Source of the DNA: Streptococcaceae bacterium
Lineage (GTDB): Bacteria > Bacillota > Bacilli > Lactobacillales > Streptococcaceae
Length of the DNA: 7,908 bases
Direction: 5' to 3'
Assembly: GCA_031285105.1 (NCBI GenBank)
Contig: JAITWV010000382.1
Location: 1-7,908 of the forward strand
A program made the position numbers and the translations under genes. The notes under the pieces were generated by a model. It was not told the DNA's origin. It worked only from the letters and a program-made list of their open reading frames with translations, and did no database searches. Positions within the stretch are counted from its first letter, which is position 1; each line of letters opens with the position of its first letter. Of this stretch, positions 1 through 6,328 are shown piece by piece.

Positions 1-182
1 ATAAATCGTAAGTATAAATCGTAAGTATAAATCGTAAGTATAAATCGTAAGTATAAATCGTAAGTATAAATCGTAAGTATAAATCGTAAGTATAAATCGT
101 AAGTATAAATCGTAAGTACAAATCGTAAGTACAAATCGTAAGTACAAATCGTAAGTACAAATCGTAAGTACAAATCGTAAAT
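1..182. repeat. 14-copy tandem array of 13-bp iterons
   Basis: Seen directly: nine perfect copies of ATAAATCGTAAGT (1-117) are followed by four copies of ACAAATCGTAAGT (118-169) and a last copy ending AAAT instead of AAGT (170-182). The array starts in phase with the first base of the window, so it may continue to the left. Plasmid iterons of this kind bind an initiator or a partition protein. RepA_N plasmids usually carry their origin inside rep, so a centromere for a partition operon lying to the left is at least as likely as an origin. The T-to-C change shared by the last five copies suggests local duplication or homogenisation. The role is inferred; the repeat structure is certain. Confidence 0.93.
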
Positions 183-189
183 AAATAGC

Positions 190-220
190 AAAAAACTGTG
201 TGAACATTCATGCAGTTTTT
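190..220 (+). promoter_or_regulatory. leader hairpin upstream of rep (possible attenuator)
   Basis: AAAAACTG (191-198) pairs perfectly with CAGTTTTT (213-220). The inner bases can continue the stem with two G-T wobbles, leaving a very small loop. The right arm ends in a run of five T, so on the plus strand it resembles an intrinsic terminator placed between the iteron array and the rep ribosome binding site. It could stop transcription entering from the left, or regulate rep by attenuation, as described for some RepA_N-type plasmids. Which of these applies cannot be told from sequence. Confidence 0.5.
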
Positions 221-250
221 CTTGCGTTCAAAAGAAAGCGAGGAAGAGAA

Positions 251-1690
251 ATGAACTTAGAAACATTCGTACCATATACAAGAAATGAACTAAAAGAAAT
301 GACCTTTGTTAAGTATTTTAAAATATTCGACCAATACGAGCGTTTTAGAGAATTATCGGCACAAGCAATTATTTTATATGGTTTTTTATTGGATAGATTA
401 TCGTATTTTGAACTACGTGGGGAGCTTTTAACAGACAAAAATAATTTACCTTTCGTCCTTATGTCAGAAAAAGAGATGGCATTTAGATGTCGTTGCAGCG
501 TCCGTAAAGTATCTGATTTCAAAAAAGAACTTCAGAAGTTTGGATTGATTCAGCAAAAAAGACTCAGCTGGAATAATATTGAACGTCCTGATGGATTTAA
601 AATGAAATTTGACAAACAGCCAAACGCAATTTTTGTTGGACATATTCAAGTCTATCCAAATGATGTTGAAGTGAATTTTGAATTTGAAAATGATGGAATG
701 AAAAAAAAGAATAAATTAAAAGCAAATGGGGAAATCAAAAAGGAAAAGCAAGAAACAGTTGTAAGTATGTTAATTACTGGAAATAAACCTTCGTTAGCTG
801 CAGGATTTGCAGATAACGAAATCGCTCAACCATGCTTATCTGCAAATCCTGCAGCTAACGAAAAAACACGCAAACACGCACCACTATGCTTATCTGCAAA
901 ATCTGCAGTTAACGACAAACCCAGTCAGGACGGGTTATCTGCAAATTCTGCAGACATAACTAATCTATATAATCTTATAGATACTAATACAGATACCTAT
1001 ATAGATACATCTAGTGATTTCTCCCAAACATCTGAAAAAAGATCTTCGCCTGTGGAGAAAATGGTGAAGAATTTTAATAAGGATACTGAGTGGCTTAAAC
1101 AGGTATATCATGACAATTTGAAAAACTATCCTTGGCTAAATGAAGCCGCATTAAATACGTTGCTCTTATTTGGGGACCTTTTTGAAACACAAAAGTACAT
1201 CGATATGGTTCTGGAGGCAAAACGAAAAGTCGAAAACACTCGTACCAAAGCGAACAAGAAATATGGTCTTTATCACTGGCATGAAAACCCTAATCAAGCT
1301 AGTCGATTAAAAATTCAAGCAGAAATCTTTGTTGTTGAAACACAAAAAGTAATCCAACGTGTATTTAGGGAAATTTCAATTCGTTTAGCCGATGAAAACA
1401 AAGACAGCATTAAGAACTTTGAAAAATATTTCTTCTCTGCCATGCAGACACATTGGACGAATGTAATGCTAAACATGGATTTTTATAACACTTTTTCAGA
1501 GCCATATAAGCTTGATGACATGATGCTTGAAGGTGAAGAGTTGGAGGATATTATTCGCAATATTGAAATCATGAGTGAATTGCCACGAGATAAGCAAATC
1601 GAGTGGTACGACAAGGTTCATGGACTTAAACGTGGATATTTTCACGGAGAATATTTCCAGGATTTAGGTTTAGCAGCTAGTTTGGGATAA
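251..1690 (+). CDS. repA: RepA_N-type plasmid replication initiator
   Basis: Initiates plasmid replication by binding its origin. The 479-residue product has an N-terminal winged-helix-like region (about residues 1-115) with the RepA_N-type signature LYGFLLDRLSYF, then an SEKEMAFRCRCSVRKVSDF helix-turn-helix stretch ending LQKFGLIQQKR. A low-complexity linker (about 140-280) contains three related peptides, CLSANPAANE, CLSAKSAVND and GLSANSAD, encoded by DNA repeats likely to form the origin. A separate C-terminal domain (about 285-479), often host-specific in this family, follows. The ATG at 251 is chosen because GAGGA lies just upstream. The longer GTG start at 200 lies inside a hairpin and has no ribosome binding site. 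The protein is longer than many family members. A terminator follows at 1795-1846. Family assignment is by motif reading, not by search. Confidence 0.88.
   Translation: MNLETFVPYTRNELKEMTFVKYFKIFDQYERFRELSAQAIILYGFLLDRLSYFELRGELLTDKNNLPFVLMSEKEMAFRCRCSVRKVSDFKKELQKFGLIQQKRLSWNNIERPDGFKMKFDKQPNAIFVGHIQVYPNDVEVNFEFENDGMKKKNKLKANGEIKKEKQETVVSMLITGNKPSLAAGFADNEIAQPCLSANPAANEKTRKHAPLCLSAKSAVNDKPSQDGLSANSADITNLYNLIDTNTDTYIDTSSDFSQTSEKRSSPVEKMVKNFNKDTEWLKQVYHDNLKNYPWLNEAALNTLLLFGDLFETQKYIDMVLEAKRKVENTRTKANKKYGLYHWHENPNQASRLKIQAEIFVVETQKVIQRVFREISIRLADENKDSIKNFEKYFFSAMQTHWTNVMLNMDFYNTFSEPYKLDDMMLEGEELEDIIRNIEIMSELPRDKQIEWYDKVHGLKRGYFHGEYFQDLGLAASLG
790..954. repeat. iterons inside rep; probable replication origin core
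   Basis: Four copies of a repeat built on TTATCTGCAAATCCTGCAG lie inside rep: an inverted copy at 790-816 and direct copies at 836-862, 890-915 and 935-954. The first two form a perfect 27-bp inverted repeat separated by 19 bp. The copy at 790-816 extends through GATAACGAA into its own imperfect palindrome (790-820). Direct copies start 54 and 45 bp apart. They encode the linker of Rep, which tolerates repeats. Origins within the central part of rep are a known feature of RepA_N plasmids, so these are the best candidates for Rep binding sites. Confidence 0.8.
957..1015. other. AT-rich stretch beside the internal iterons (candidate unwinding element)
   Basis: Directly after the last internal iteron the sequence becomes very AT-rich, with several ATAGATA and ATACAGATAC-like near-repeats (for example around 978-1006). 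Easily melted DNA next to iterons is the usual layout for a DNA unwinding element. It still encodes Rep linker residues rich in N, D and T. The role is inferred from position and composition only. Confidence 0.4.
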
Positions 1691-1794
1691 GGAGATAGCT
1701 AACATCATTAGACGCTAAGGCTTATGGATATATTGACTTTCTTATAGATAAACCTATCTGAAAGCGTAAAATCAGCAGAATAAATGAAATTATA

Positions 1795-1846
1795 AATCAA
1801 ATAGTTCAGCTTATCGAGATTATTTCATAAGCTGAACTATTTGATT
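1795..1846 (+). terminator. 20-bp perfect hairpin terminator of rep, possibly bidirectional
   Basis: Arms 1795-1814 and 1827-1846 are exact reverse complements over 20 bp with a 12-nt loop, followed on the plus strand by ATTTTTTAT. This is a strong intrinsic terminator about 100 bp after the rep stop codon. On the minus strand the stem is followed by the less U-rich TATAATTTC, so it may also end the short minus-strand RNA starting near 1905. Confidence 0.9.
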
Positions 1847-1880
1847 ATTTTTTATCTTTGAAAAGCGCATTTATTTTCAT
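1845..1880 (-). CDS. possible 11-residue peptide (MKINALFKDKK)
   Basis: Downstream of the promoter at 1911-1938 is a good ribosome binding site, AAGGAAGG (1898-1891), 10 nt before an ATG. The frame is MKINALFKDKK and its stop codon overlaps the first bases of the 20-bp hairpin. It could be a leader peptide, the first codons of a gene truncated by recombination at the hairpin, or chance. Promoter, ribosome binding site and terminator in so small a space recall type I toxin or antisense RNA units such as Fst/par, but the peptide is much shorter than Fst and has no membrane segment. No function is assigned. Confidence 0.3.
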   Translation of the reverse strand: MKINALFKDKK

Positions 1881-1910
1881 GTATCCCGATCCTTCCTTTC
1901 GTTGAGTTGT

Positions 1911-1938
1911 ATTATAGTACTCTACGAAAATGTGTCCA
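1911..1938 (-). promoter_or_regulatory. strong sigma-A-type promoter driving a short RNA
   Basis: On the minus strand TGGACA (1938-1933; five of six consensus bases) is separated by 16 bp from a perfect TATAAT (1916-1911). The predicted start near 1905 gives an RNA of only about 110-115 nt before the 1795-1846 hairpin. This is the best consensus promoter seen in the window. Confidence 0.65.
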
Positions 1939-1964
1939 TGAATTTAGCTTAACACCACCCTCTC

Positions 1965-2185
1965 ATCACTAACACATTATAGAGATACCAAAAATTAGGT
2001 AAATCGTGAATTTTTTTCAATTTAAAATAAAATAATGACATATCCAAGTGACAATACTGGTTTAGTAATCACACATACCAATTTATGTTCTTTAGTTCTA
2101 TTCACTACTAAAACAATTTCGAGATACCAAAAGTTCGATAGATTTCATTTTTATTCAAAATAAAAGACACACCCGAGTATGAGTG
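1965..2185. repeat. diverged direct repeat of about 80 bp
   Basis: The stretch from about 1965 to 2050 aligns by eye with about 2105 to 2185. Both contain GAGATACCAAAA (1982 and 2121), then a T-run, then AAAATAAAA and a GACAYAYCC-like patch. The first copy has a TATAAT at 1976-1981 on the minus strand that is lost in the second. The second contains the 2166-2189 terminator hairpin. It looks like an old duplication of a non-coding segment. Confidence 0.5.
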
Positions 2186-2189
2186 TGTC
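2166..2189 (-). terminator. second minus-strand intrinsic terminator
   Basis: GACACACTC and GGGTGTGTC form a 9-bp stem with a 6-nt loop on the minus strand, followed by TTTTATTTT. One position is a U-G wobble in the minus-strand RNA but a C-A mismatch in the plus-strand RNA, which supports the minus direction. It lies about 200 bp beyond the last operon gene and backs up the hairpin at 2294-2332. Confidence 0.75.
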
Positions 2190-2293
2190 AGTAGGTAGGT
2201 TATTCAGTTAATTGCACCTATGCAATAATATCATAATAAGTGATTCTACTATTGCCATCAGGAAATAGATATACTACCTCCACCTTTCGTTAA

Positions 2294-2332
2294 TAAAACA
2301 ATCGCTGATCCTACGGAAGAACGATTGTTTTA
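2294..2332 (-). terminator. main terminator of the RiPP/ABC operon
   Basis: TAAAACAATCG (2294-2304) and CGATTGTTTTA (2322-2332) are perfect 11-bp reverse complements with a 17-nt loop that may fold further (TCC/GGA). On the minus strand the stem ends in GTTTTATTAACG, a short U-rich tail. It begins about 57 bp after the stop codon of the last permease gene. Confidence 0.78.
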
Positions 2333-2388
2333 AACATACTTTCATTCCTTTATTTACAAAAATGTAACTTGTCTTTCTAAACTTTTCT

Positions 2389-3081
2389 TTAGTATTCTTT
2401 TTCTAAAAAAGCATGATTCGTGTTATTGATAATCAAAACAAAAGCTAAAACGATTGGACTGGCTGAAATTCCAATCATTGGAAAATTAATAAATGAAATA
2501 GCAACAACATTTGCTACAACAACTACAAGCGTAATAGCACTTACTAATACCATTAACTGAGATTCCTTTTTCAATCCCACTAACTGTGATAAAAGGACAA
2601 CTGCAAAAGCGATACAAGCACAAGCTATTGGCAACAGCATAGCACGGAACAAAACTACAAAATTGAAATCAAAAATATTTAAAAGTGAATTTATTGGTAA
2701 AAACAGAATATTCGCTAGTATCATAGACACACTTGTAGTGAGTAAAAACAACCACGCAAATGCCTGTATTTTATTTTGATAGAGTTTTTTTCTGCTTACT
2801 GGAAACAAAAACGTTCTTTCTTTTGCAGGTGATAAATAATGGACAACAACAAATTTACTAATATAAATTGCTCCCATGATACCTATAATACACATAGTTA
2901 TCGTGCTTGCTAAAGAAAAAATACTTTCAGATTCCTTTAAAAAAGTATCTTCTCCAACACCTTCAAATTTACCTACTAGCGAAAAAAATAGGAGTGCAAA
3001 CAATTGAGAACAAGTGGTAATCAAAACTAAGGGTCTTACAATTTGTATCATTTTTTTCGTTTCATGTTTCAATAGCGACAT
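2389..3081 (-). CDS. ABC-2-type transporter permease (second ABC pair)
   Basis: A 230-residue integral membrane protein with about six hydrophobic segments (roughly residues 15-37, 54-76, 108-130, 140-165, 175-198 and 202-220). It has a charged cytoplasmic N-terminus and ends FLEKEY. The motif AKERTFLFPVSRKKLYQNK between segments 2 and 3 is of the kind seen in permeases of bacteriocin export or immunity ABC systems. The start at 3081 has a strong AGGAGGGGG site upstream and overlaps the end of the preceding ATPase gene by 20 bp, so the two are probably translationally coupled. It is last in the operon. Its partner ATPase is interrupted by a stop codon, so this pair may be inactive unless the stop is bypassed or the other ATPase substitutes. 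Export versus self-protection cannot be separated from sequence. Confidence 0.85.
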   Translation of the reverse strand: MSLLKHETKKMIQIVRPLVLITTCSQLFALLFFSLVGKFEGVGEDTFLKESESIFSLASTITMCIIGIMGAIYISKFVVVHYLSPAKERTFLFPVSRKKLYQNKIQAFAWLFLLTTSVSMILANILFLPINSLLNIFDFNFVVLFRAMLLPIACACIAFAVVLLSQLVGLKKESQLMVLVSAITLVVVVANVVAISFINFPMIGISASPIVLAFVLIINNTNHAFLEKEY

Positions 3082-3787
3082 CTTTTTCCCCCTCCTGAAT
3101 AAAATAGTCAGTTAAACCACGAGCATAAGAAGTTCTAATTTGGTCTATACTTTCTCTTTTCAGTATCTTTCCATCTTTTAATAACACAACATCACTTACC
3201 ATGTCCTCTAAATCTTTTAAATTATGGCTACTGATTAATATTATTTTGTCTTTAGCTAAATTTGTTAATATTTTTTTGAAAAGTTCTACACCCCTTGGGT
3301 CAACTCCATTAAATGGTTCATCAAGCAATAATATTTCTGGTTGATGAAGTAAAGTTAAACCGAGTAAAAATCGCTGTTTCATACCTAATGAGAGTTTTTT
3401 CACAACAATATTAGGTGCTACCTTCAAATGTACGAGTGCAAACATTTCTTGAATCGACATTGGATTTTAAATCTGATAGTAAAAAACTTGTTCCTCATAC
3501 AAATCTTCCAATCTCTTATCACCTAAGCCCTCAACAGAAATAAAAGTCGAACCAATTTGTTTCAGAAGTTCTTCCAAATGTGTATGAACACTACATCCCT
3601 TATAAGATATTTCTCCAGAGTCAATATTCACTAAACCACAGATTGATTTCATCAGCGTTGTCTTTCCTGCACCGTTTTCTCCAACTAATCCTGTAATCCC
3701 ACCTTTATTCAATCGTAATTCGCCAATTTCTAGTTGAAACGATTCATTGACATACTTCGTTACTCCTAAAATTTCTAAGTGCACCAT
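3062..3787 (-). pseudogene. ABC transporter ATPase split by an in-frame ochre codon
   Basis: Read through, this is a complete 241-position nucleotide-binding subunit: Walker A GENGAGKTT at 36-44, signature LSLGMKQR at 132-139, Walker B ILLLDEP at 152-158 and H-loop His188. Codon 107 (3469-3467) is TAA. Both halves are in the same frame with nothing missing, so this is a point nonsense change, not a frameshift. The first half (3467-3787, 106 aa) holds Walker A. The second half could restart at an ATG three codons later (3460-3458, 132 aa) and holds the signature and Walker B. The start at 3787 is chosen because it lies five bases after the preceding permease stop with AAAGGGG upstream. It could be a true pseudogene, a sequencing error, or two polypeptides made by termination and reinitiation. 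The partner is the permease at 2389-3081. Confidence 0.82.
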
Positions 3788-3792
3788 ATCAT

Positions 3793-4554
3793 TTATCCCC
3801 TTTTCTTCAATGCCTGTAACGACAAAATAAAGCAAAAAATTAACCACACCCAAATTACACTAATATCTCGCAATGAAATTTCCCCTCTCTCAAAAAACAA
3901 AGTTCTTATCAACCTACTAGAAGGCACAAAAGGAAATGAGTTATAAATATTGCTTGTCCATTCAGGTAAACGCTCAGGTGAATAGGTAATAGGTGAAAAC
4001 AACAACCCACCTATCATAATTATTTGAGAAAATAAAGCAACCATGTTCTCAGGAAACCAATAAGCAATTGTAAATCCTATCAATATCATACTTACTTGGC
4101 ATAATGCTAAAATGAATATGCCTACTATTGAAAAATGTATTTCTAAATCAAAACGCAAAAAAGACGCTAAAAAGGACATGAAAATTCCAGGCAACGAGGC
4201 GAAACCCCATATAATAATATCTGCAAGTAAAATATTCACTCTTGATACTGGCAAACTTTTTTGATAATCAACTACACCTTCATTTTTTGCTGTATTGATT
4301 ATCTGCCCTGACAATACGCAACCAACTGCTATAATCCCTAAGGAAACTGCACCAGAAGATAAATATATAGACATTTCATGCGTTAATTCAGGGAACATGA
4401 TTCCCAATCCATAAATAATCGCTATGGATAAAAAAATTTGAACAACGGTAAAAACAGGTAAAAGATATTTATGTCTGATTAAGCTCCAATGAATAAGACT
4501 CGTAAGCTGATGGAACGTACCTGATTTTGCTTGTGGTGGTGTAAGACTAAACAT
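3793..4554 (-). CDS. ABC-2-type transporter permease (first ABC pair)
   Basis: A 253-residue membrane protein with about six hydrophobic segments (roughly residues 30-52, 62-85, 108-132, 138-164, 170-190 and 232-247). The motif SPITYSPERLPEW near residue 190 is typical of ABC-2 exporter permeases, which often have a proline-rich stretch before the last periplasmic loop. It overlaps the upstream ATPase gene by 8 bp (ATGTTTAG), a sign of translational coupling, so the two should form one transporter. A role in exporting the modified peptide or protecting the producer is inferred from context. All features look intact. Confidence 0.87.
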   Translation of the reverse strand: MFSLTPPQAKSGTFHQLTSLIHWSLIRHKYLLPVFTVVQIFLSIAIIYGLGIMFPELTHEMSIYLSSGAVSLGIIAVGCVLSGQIINTAKNEGVVDYQKSLPVSRVNILLADIIIWGFASLPGIFMSFLASFLRFDLEIHFSIVGIFILALCQVSMILIGFTIAYWFPENMVALFSQIIMIGGLLFSPITYSPERLPEWTSNIYNSFPFVPSSRLIRTLFFERGEISLRDISVIWVWLIFCFILSLQALKKRG

Positions 4555-5464
4555 TTTCCGTCAACTCCTCATAATCATCATCTAAACTTCGTGTACCTAA
4601 CTTATAGTGTAAAAAAATTTTTTCTTTCACTCCGTCTATCGCCCATTCCAAAACACTTATTATTTCATCATCACGCAATGAAAATTGAATACTTTGCTCT
4701 AACTCATTATAATGATAATTCAAATCAGGAAGAGTTATTTCTTCTAATATTTCCCCATTTAAATAGACTGTTAGCATATTTTCTTTGTTTGATAACGAAG
4801 ACAAGGTTACATCTTGAATAACTTTCCCTTTATCCATTAATAAATATCTATCTGCGTATCTTTCTACTTCTAATAAATTATGTGTAACAATAATAACAAT
4901 GTGTCCATCTTGTGCTAATTTTCTTAATTTCTCCCAAATTAATTTACGACGAATCGGGTCAACATCATTCGTCGGTTCGTCTAACAATAAAATTGGTGTA
5001 GGACTTGCGACAGTCATTGCAAAAGAAGTTAATCGTTGTAAACCACCAGATAATTGCTTCCCTGATAATTTTCGCCAATCCGCTATTTTTAATTCTTTTA
5101 ATATGGCTTTTGTCTGTTCTTTGGACTCTCTATTTTTTAACCCTCTAATGCGAAGAATTGCTTGTATAGCTTGTTCCATTGTTACTCCAGTTAAAGGTGC
5201 TTTCAATTGTGGCATAATACTACAAAACTTACGAGCGACTTGAGGCTCTTGATTCAACGAATACCCTTGAAAAGTAATTGAACCTTGATCTGATTTTATT
5301 TCTCCCATTATCTGTTTTAAAAATGTAGTCTTTCCTGCTCCATTATGTCCAACTAATGCAACAAGCTCTCCTTGATGAAAGGTTGTATCTATTTGGTCAT
5401 TTGCTTTAATTTTTCCACCTTGATAACTTTTACAAAGTGAATGAATGTTCAATGATGTTCTCAT
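4547..5464 (-). CDS. ABC transporter ATP-binding protein (first ABC pair)
   Basis: A complete ATPase subunit of 305 residues: Walker A GHNGAGKTT at 39-47, Q-loop Gln86 in SIMPQ, signature LSGGL at 138-142, Walker B ILLLDEP at 158-164 and H-loop His195 in IVTHN. Residues about 225-305 form an accessory C-terminal domain of the kind found on ATPases paired with ABC-2 exporters. It powers transport by the permease at 3793-4554. The start at 5464 has AAAGGAG just upstream and lies 12 bp after the stop of the membrane protease gene, so it belongs to the same operon. This is the only intact ATPase in the operon and could in principle serve both permeases. That sharing is speculation. Confidence 0.92.
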   Translation of the reverse strand: MRTSLNIHSLCKSYQGGKIKANDQIDTTFHQGELVALVGHNGAGKTTFLKQIMGEIKSDQGSITFQGYSLNQEPQVARKFCSIMPQLKAPLTGVTMEQAIQAILRIRGLKNRESKEQTKAILKELKIADWRKLSGKQLSGGLQRLTSFAMTVASPTPILLLDEPTNDVDPIRRKLIWEKLRKLAQDGHIVIIVTHNLLEVERYADRYLLMDKGKVIQDVTLSSLSNKENMLTVYLNGEILEEITLPDLNYHYNELEQSIQFSLRDDEIISVLEWAIDGVKEKIFLHYKLGTRSLDDDYEELTENV

Positions 5465-5476
5465 GCTTATCTCCTT

Positions 5477-6328
5477 TCATCGAATAATAGCAAAAATAAA
5501 TGGCAGTGCCCAAAAGACAACAAGTAATAAAGTGATGAATCGCCCAATCCATTTATAAAATTGATATTTTCTATTTTCATTGAAGAATAAATCATCTTTC
5601 AAAATAGAAATTAATAAAAAGCCATCATAACTTTTTTGAAATTGAAATTGCCAAATAATTCTTACCCATAAGACTGAGCGAAGTAACTCAAAAAAAAGAT
5701 TTTGTGAAATATACTGGATAACCGTTAAAATAGCCAAAAGAATCAAATCTAGTAATATACCTGAAAAAATCGCCATTAACCTTGCGAAGAACGACCATGC
5801 CCAAATATAGCTCATTTCAACTGAAGCAACTCCTTTTAGCAGATGAAAATGAAGAACTCTCTTACTTGTTTGCATTGGTTGCGAAAAAAAATAGTGCATT
5901 AACTCATGGAAAAATGTTGTAACCGTTGAAAAAACAACTAAAATAACTAGATTAACAGGCAAACTCAATCCATCATAAATCAACTTATTCCCAGTAGGAA
6001 TATCAAGTAAAAAAACAGAAATAATGACTATAACAAAAGATAGTACTCCTAATGTAAAAATTCCTCTTTGAACAATTCTAAAACTTAACTTATTATTTTC
6101 AACTAGCGAAATGAATTGATTTCCTTCAGATAAAAGGAGTTTTTCATCATTTATAAAGTCGATGATTTCGTGATTTATTTCGCTTTTATTTAATTCCCCA
6201 CTCATTAATTGTTCTGCCAGTTCTTTTTCTACAACAAATGGAAATGAGTTTTCTCCAACAACTACCCATTCTTCGCTATTTGCAAGCTCTCTTCCAATCA
6301 TCGGTTTTAGACGAAGGACTTTACCCAT
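5477..6328 (-). CDS. membrane metalloprotease (M50-like, HExxH) with PqqD-like N-terminus
   Basis: A 283-residue protein. Residues 1-85 are soluble and resemble a PqqD/RRE peptide-binding domain: a short beta-rich start (LKPMIGRE, WVVVGE) followed by helices and a closing DEKLLLSEGN. Hydrophobic segments follow at about 88-110, 122-140, 180-207 and 262-281. The zinc motif HELMH is at 141-145 at the end of a membrane segment, and Asp235 in SYDG is the likely third ligand, as in site-2-type M50 proteases. The gene overlaps the E1-like enzyme gene by 8 bp (ATGGGTAA). By analogy with YydH of the Bacillus yyd operon, it probably cuts the modified precursor or works with the exporter. The substrate is inferred. 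It could instead act in immunity or signalling. Confidence 0.8.
   Translation of the reverse strand: MGKVLRLKPMIGRELANSEEWVVVGENSFPFVVEKELAEQLMSGELNKSEINHEIIDFINDEKLLLSEGNQFISLVENNKLSFRIVQRGIFTLGVLSFVIVIISVFLLDIPTGNKLIYDGLSLPVNLVILVVFSTVTTFFHELMHYFFSQPMQTSKRVLHFHLLKGVASVEMSYIWAWSFFARLMAIFSGILLDLILLAILTVIQYISQNLFFELLRSVLWVRIIWQFQFQKSYDGFLLISILKDDLFFNENRKYQFYKWIGRFITLLLVVFWALPFIFAIIR

Larger units (their letters stand above)
1691..2388. other. intergenic region between convergent rep and RiPP operon
   Basis: About 700 bp without a confident gene. It contains the rep terminator (1795-1846), a strong minus-strand promoter with an 11-codon ORF (1845-1938), a second weaker minus-strand promoter-like site (TTTACC at 1998-2003, 16-bp spacer, TATAAT at 1976-1981), a diverged direct repeat (about 1965-2050 and 2105-2185), and two minus-strand terminators (2166-2189 and 2294-2332). 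Small complementary patches at 1712-1716 and 1763-1767, with AGATA/TATCT at 1746-1758, suggest a folded RNA just after rep. No longer protein-like frame was found on either strand. Confidence 0.6.

Noticed and set aside
1..182. CRISPR array
   Set aside because: The repeats are strictly tandem 13-mers with no spacers between them and no cas genes in the window.
200..250. N-terminal extension of Rep from a GTG at 200
   Set aside because: The GTG lies inside the leader hairpin with no ribosome binding site, while the ATG at 251 has GAGGA just upstream and starts a family-like N-terminus.
208..649. Minus-strand ORFs of 104 and 61 codons opposite the start of rep
   Set aside because: They lie antisense to a clear Rep domain, have no good ribosome binding sites and read as unstructured low-complexity protein.
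3788..3853. Longer N-terminus for the split ATPase starting at 3853
   Set aside because: It would overlap the preceding permease by about 60 bp. The ATG at 3787 has AAAGGGG upstream and begins MVHLEILGVTK, where such ATPases normally begin.
4531..5243. Plus-strand ORFs of 96 and 114 codons opposite the first ABC pair
   Set aside because: They are antisense to a complete ABC ATPase with all motifs; their sequences are mirror images of its codons and show no family features.
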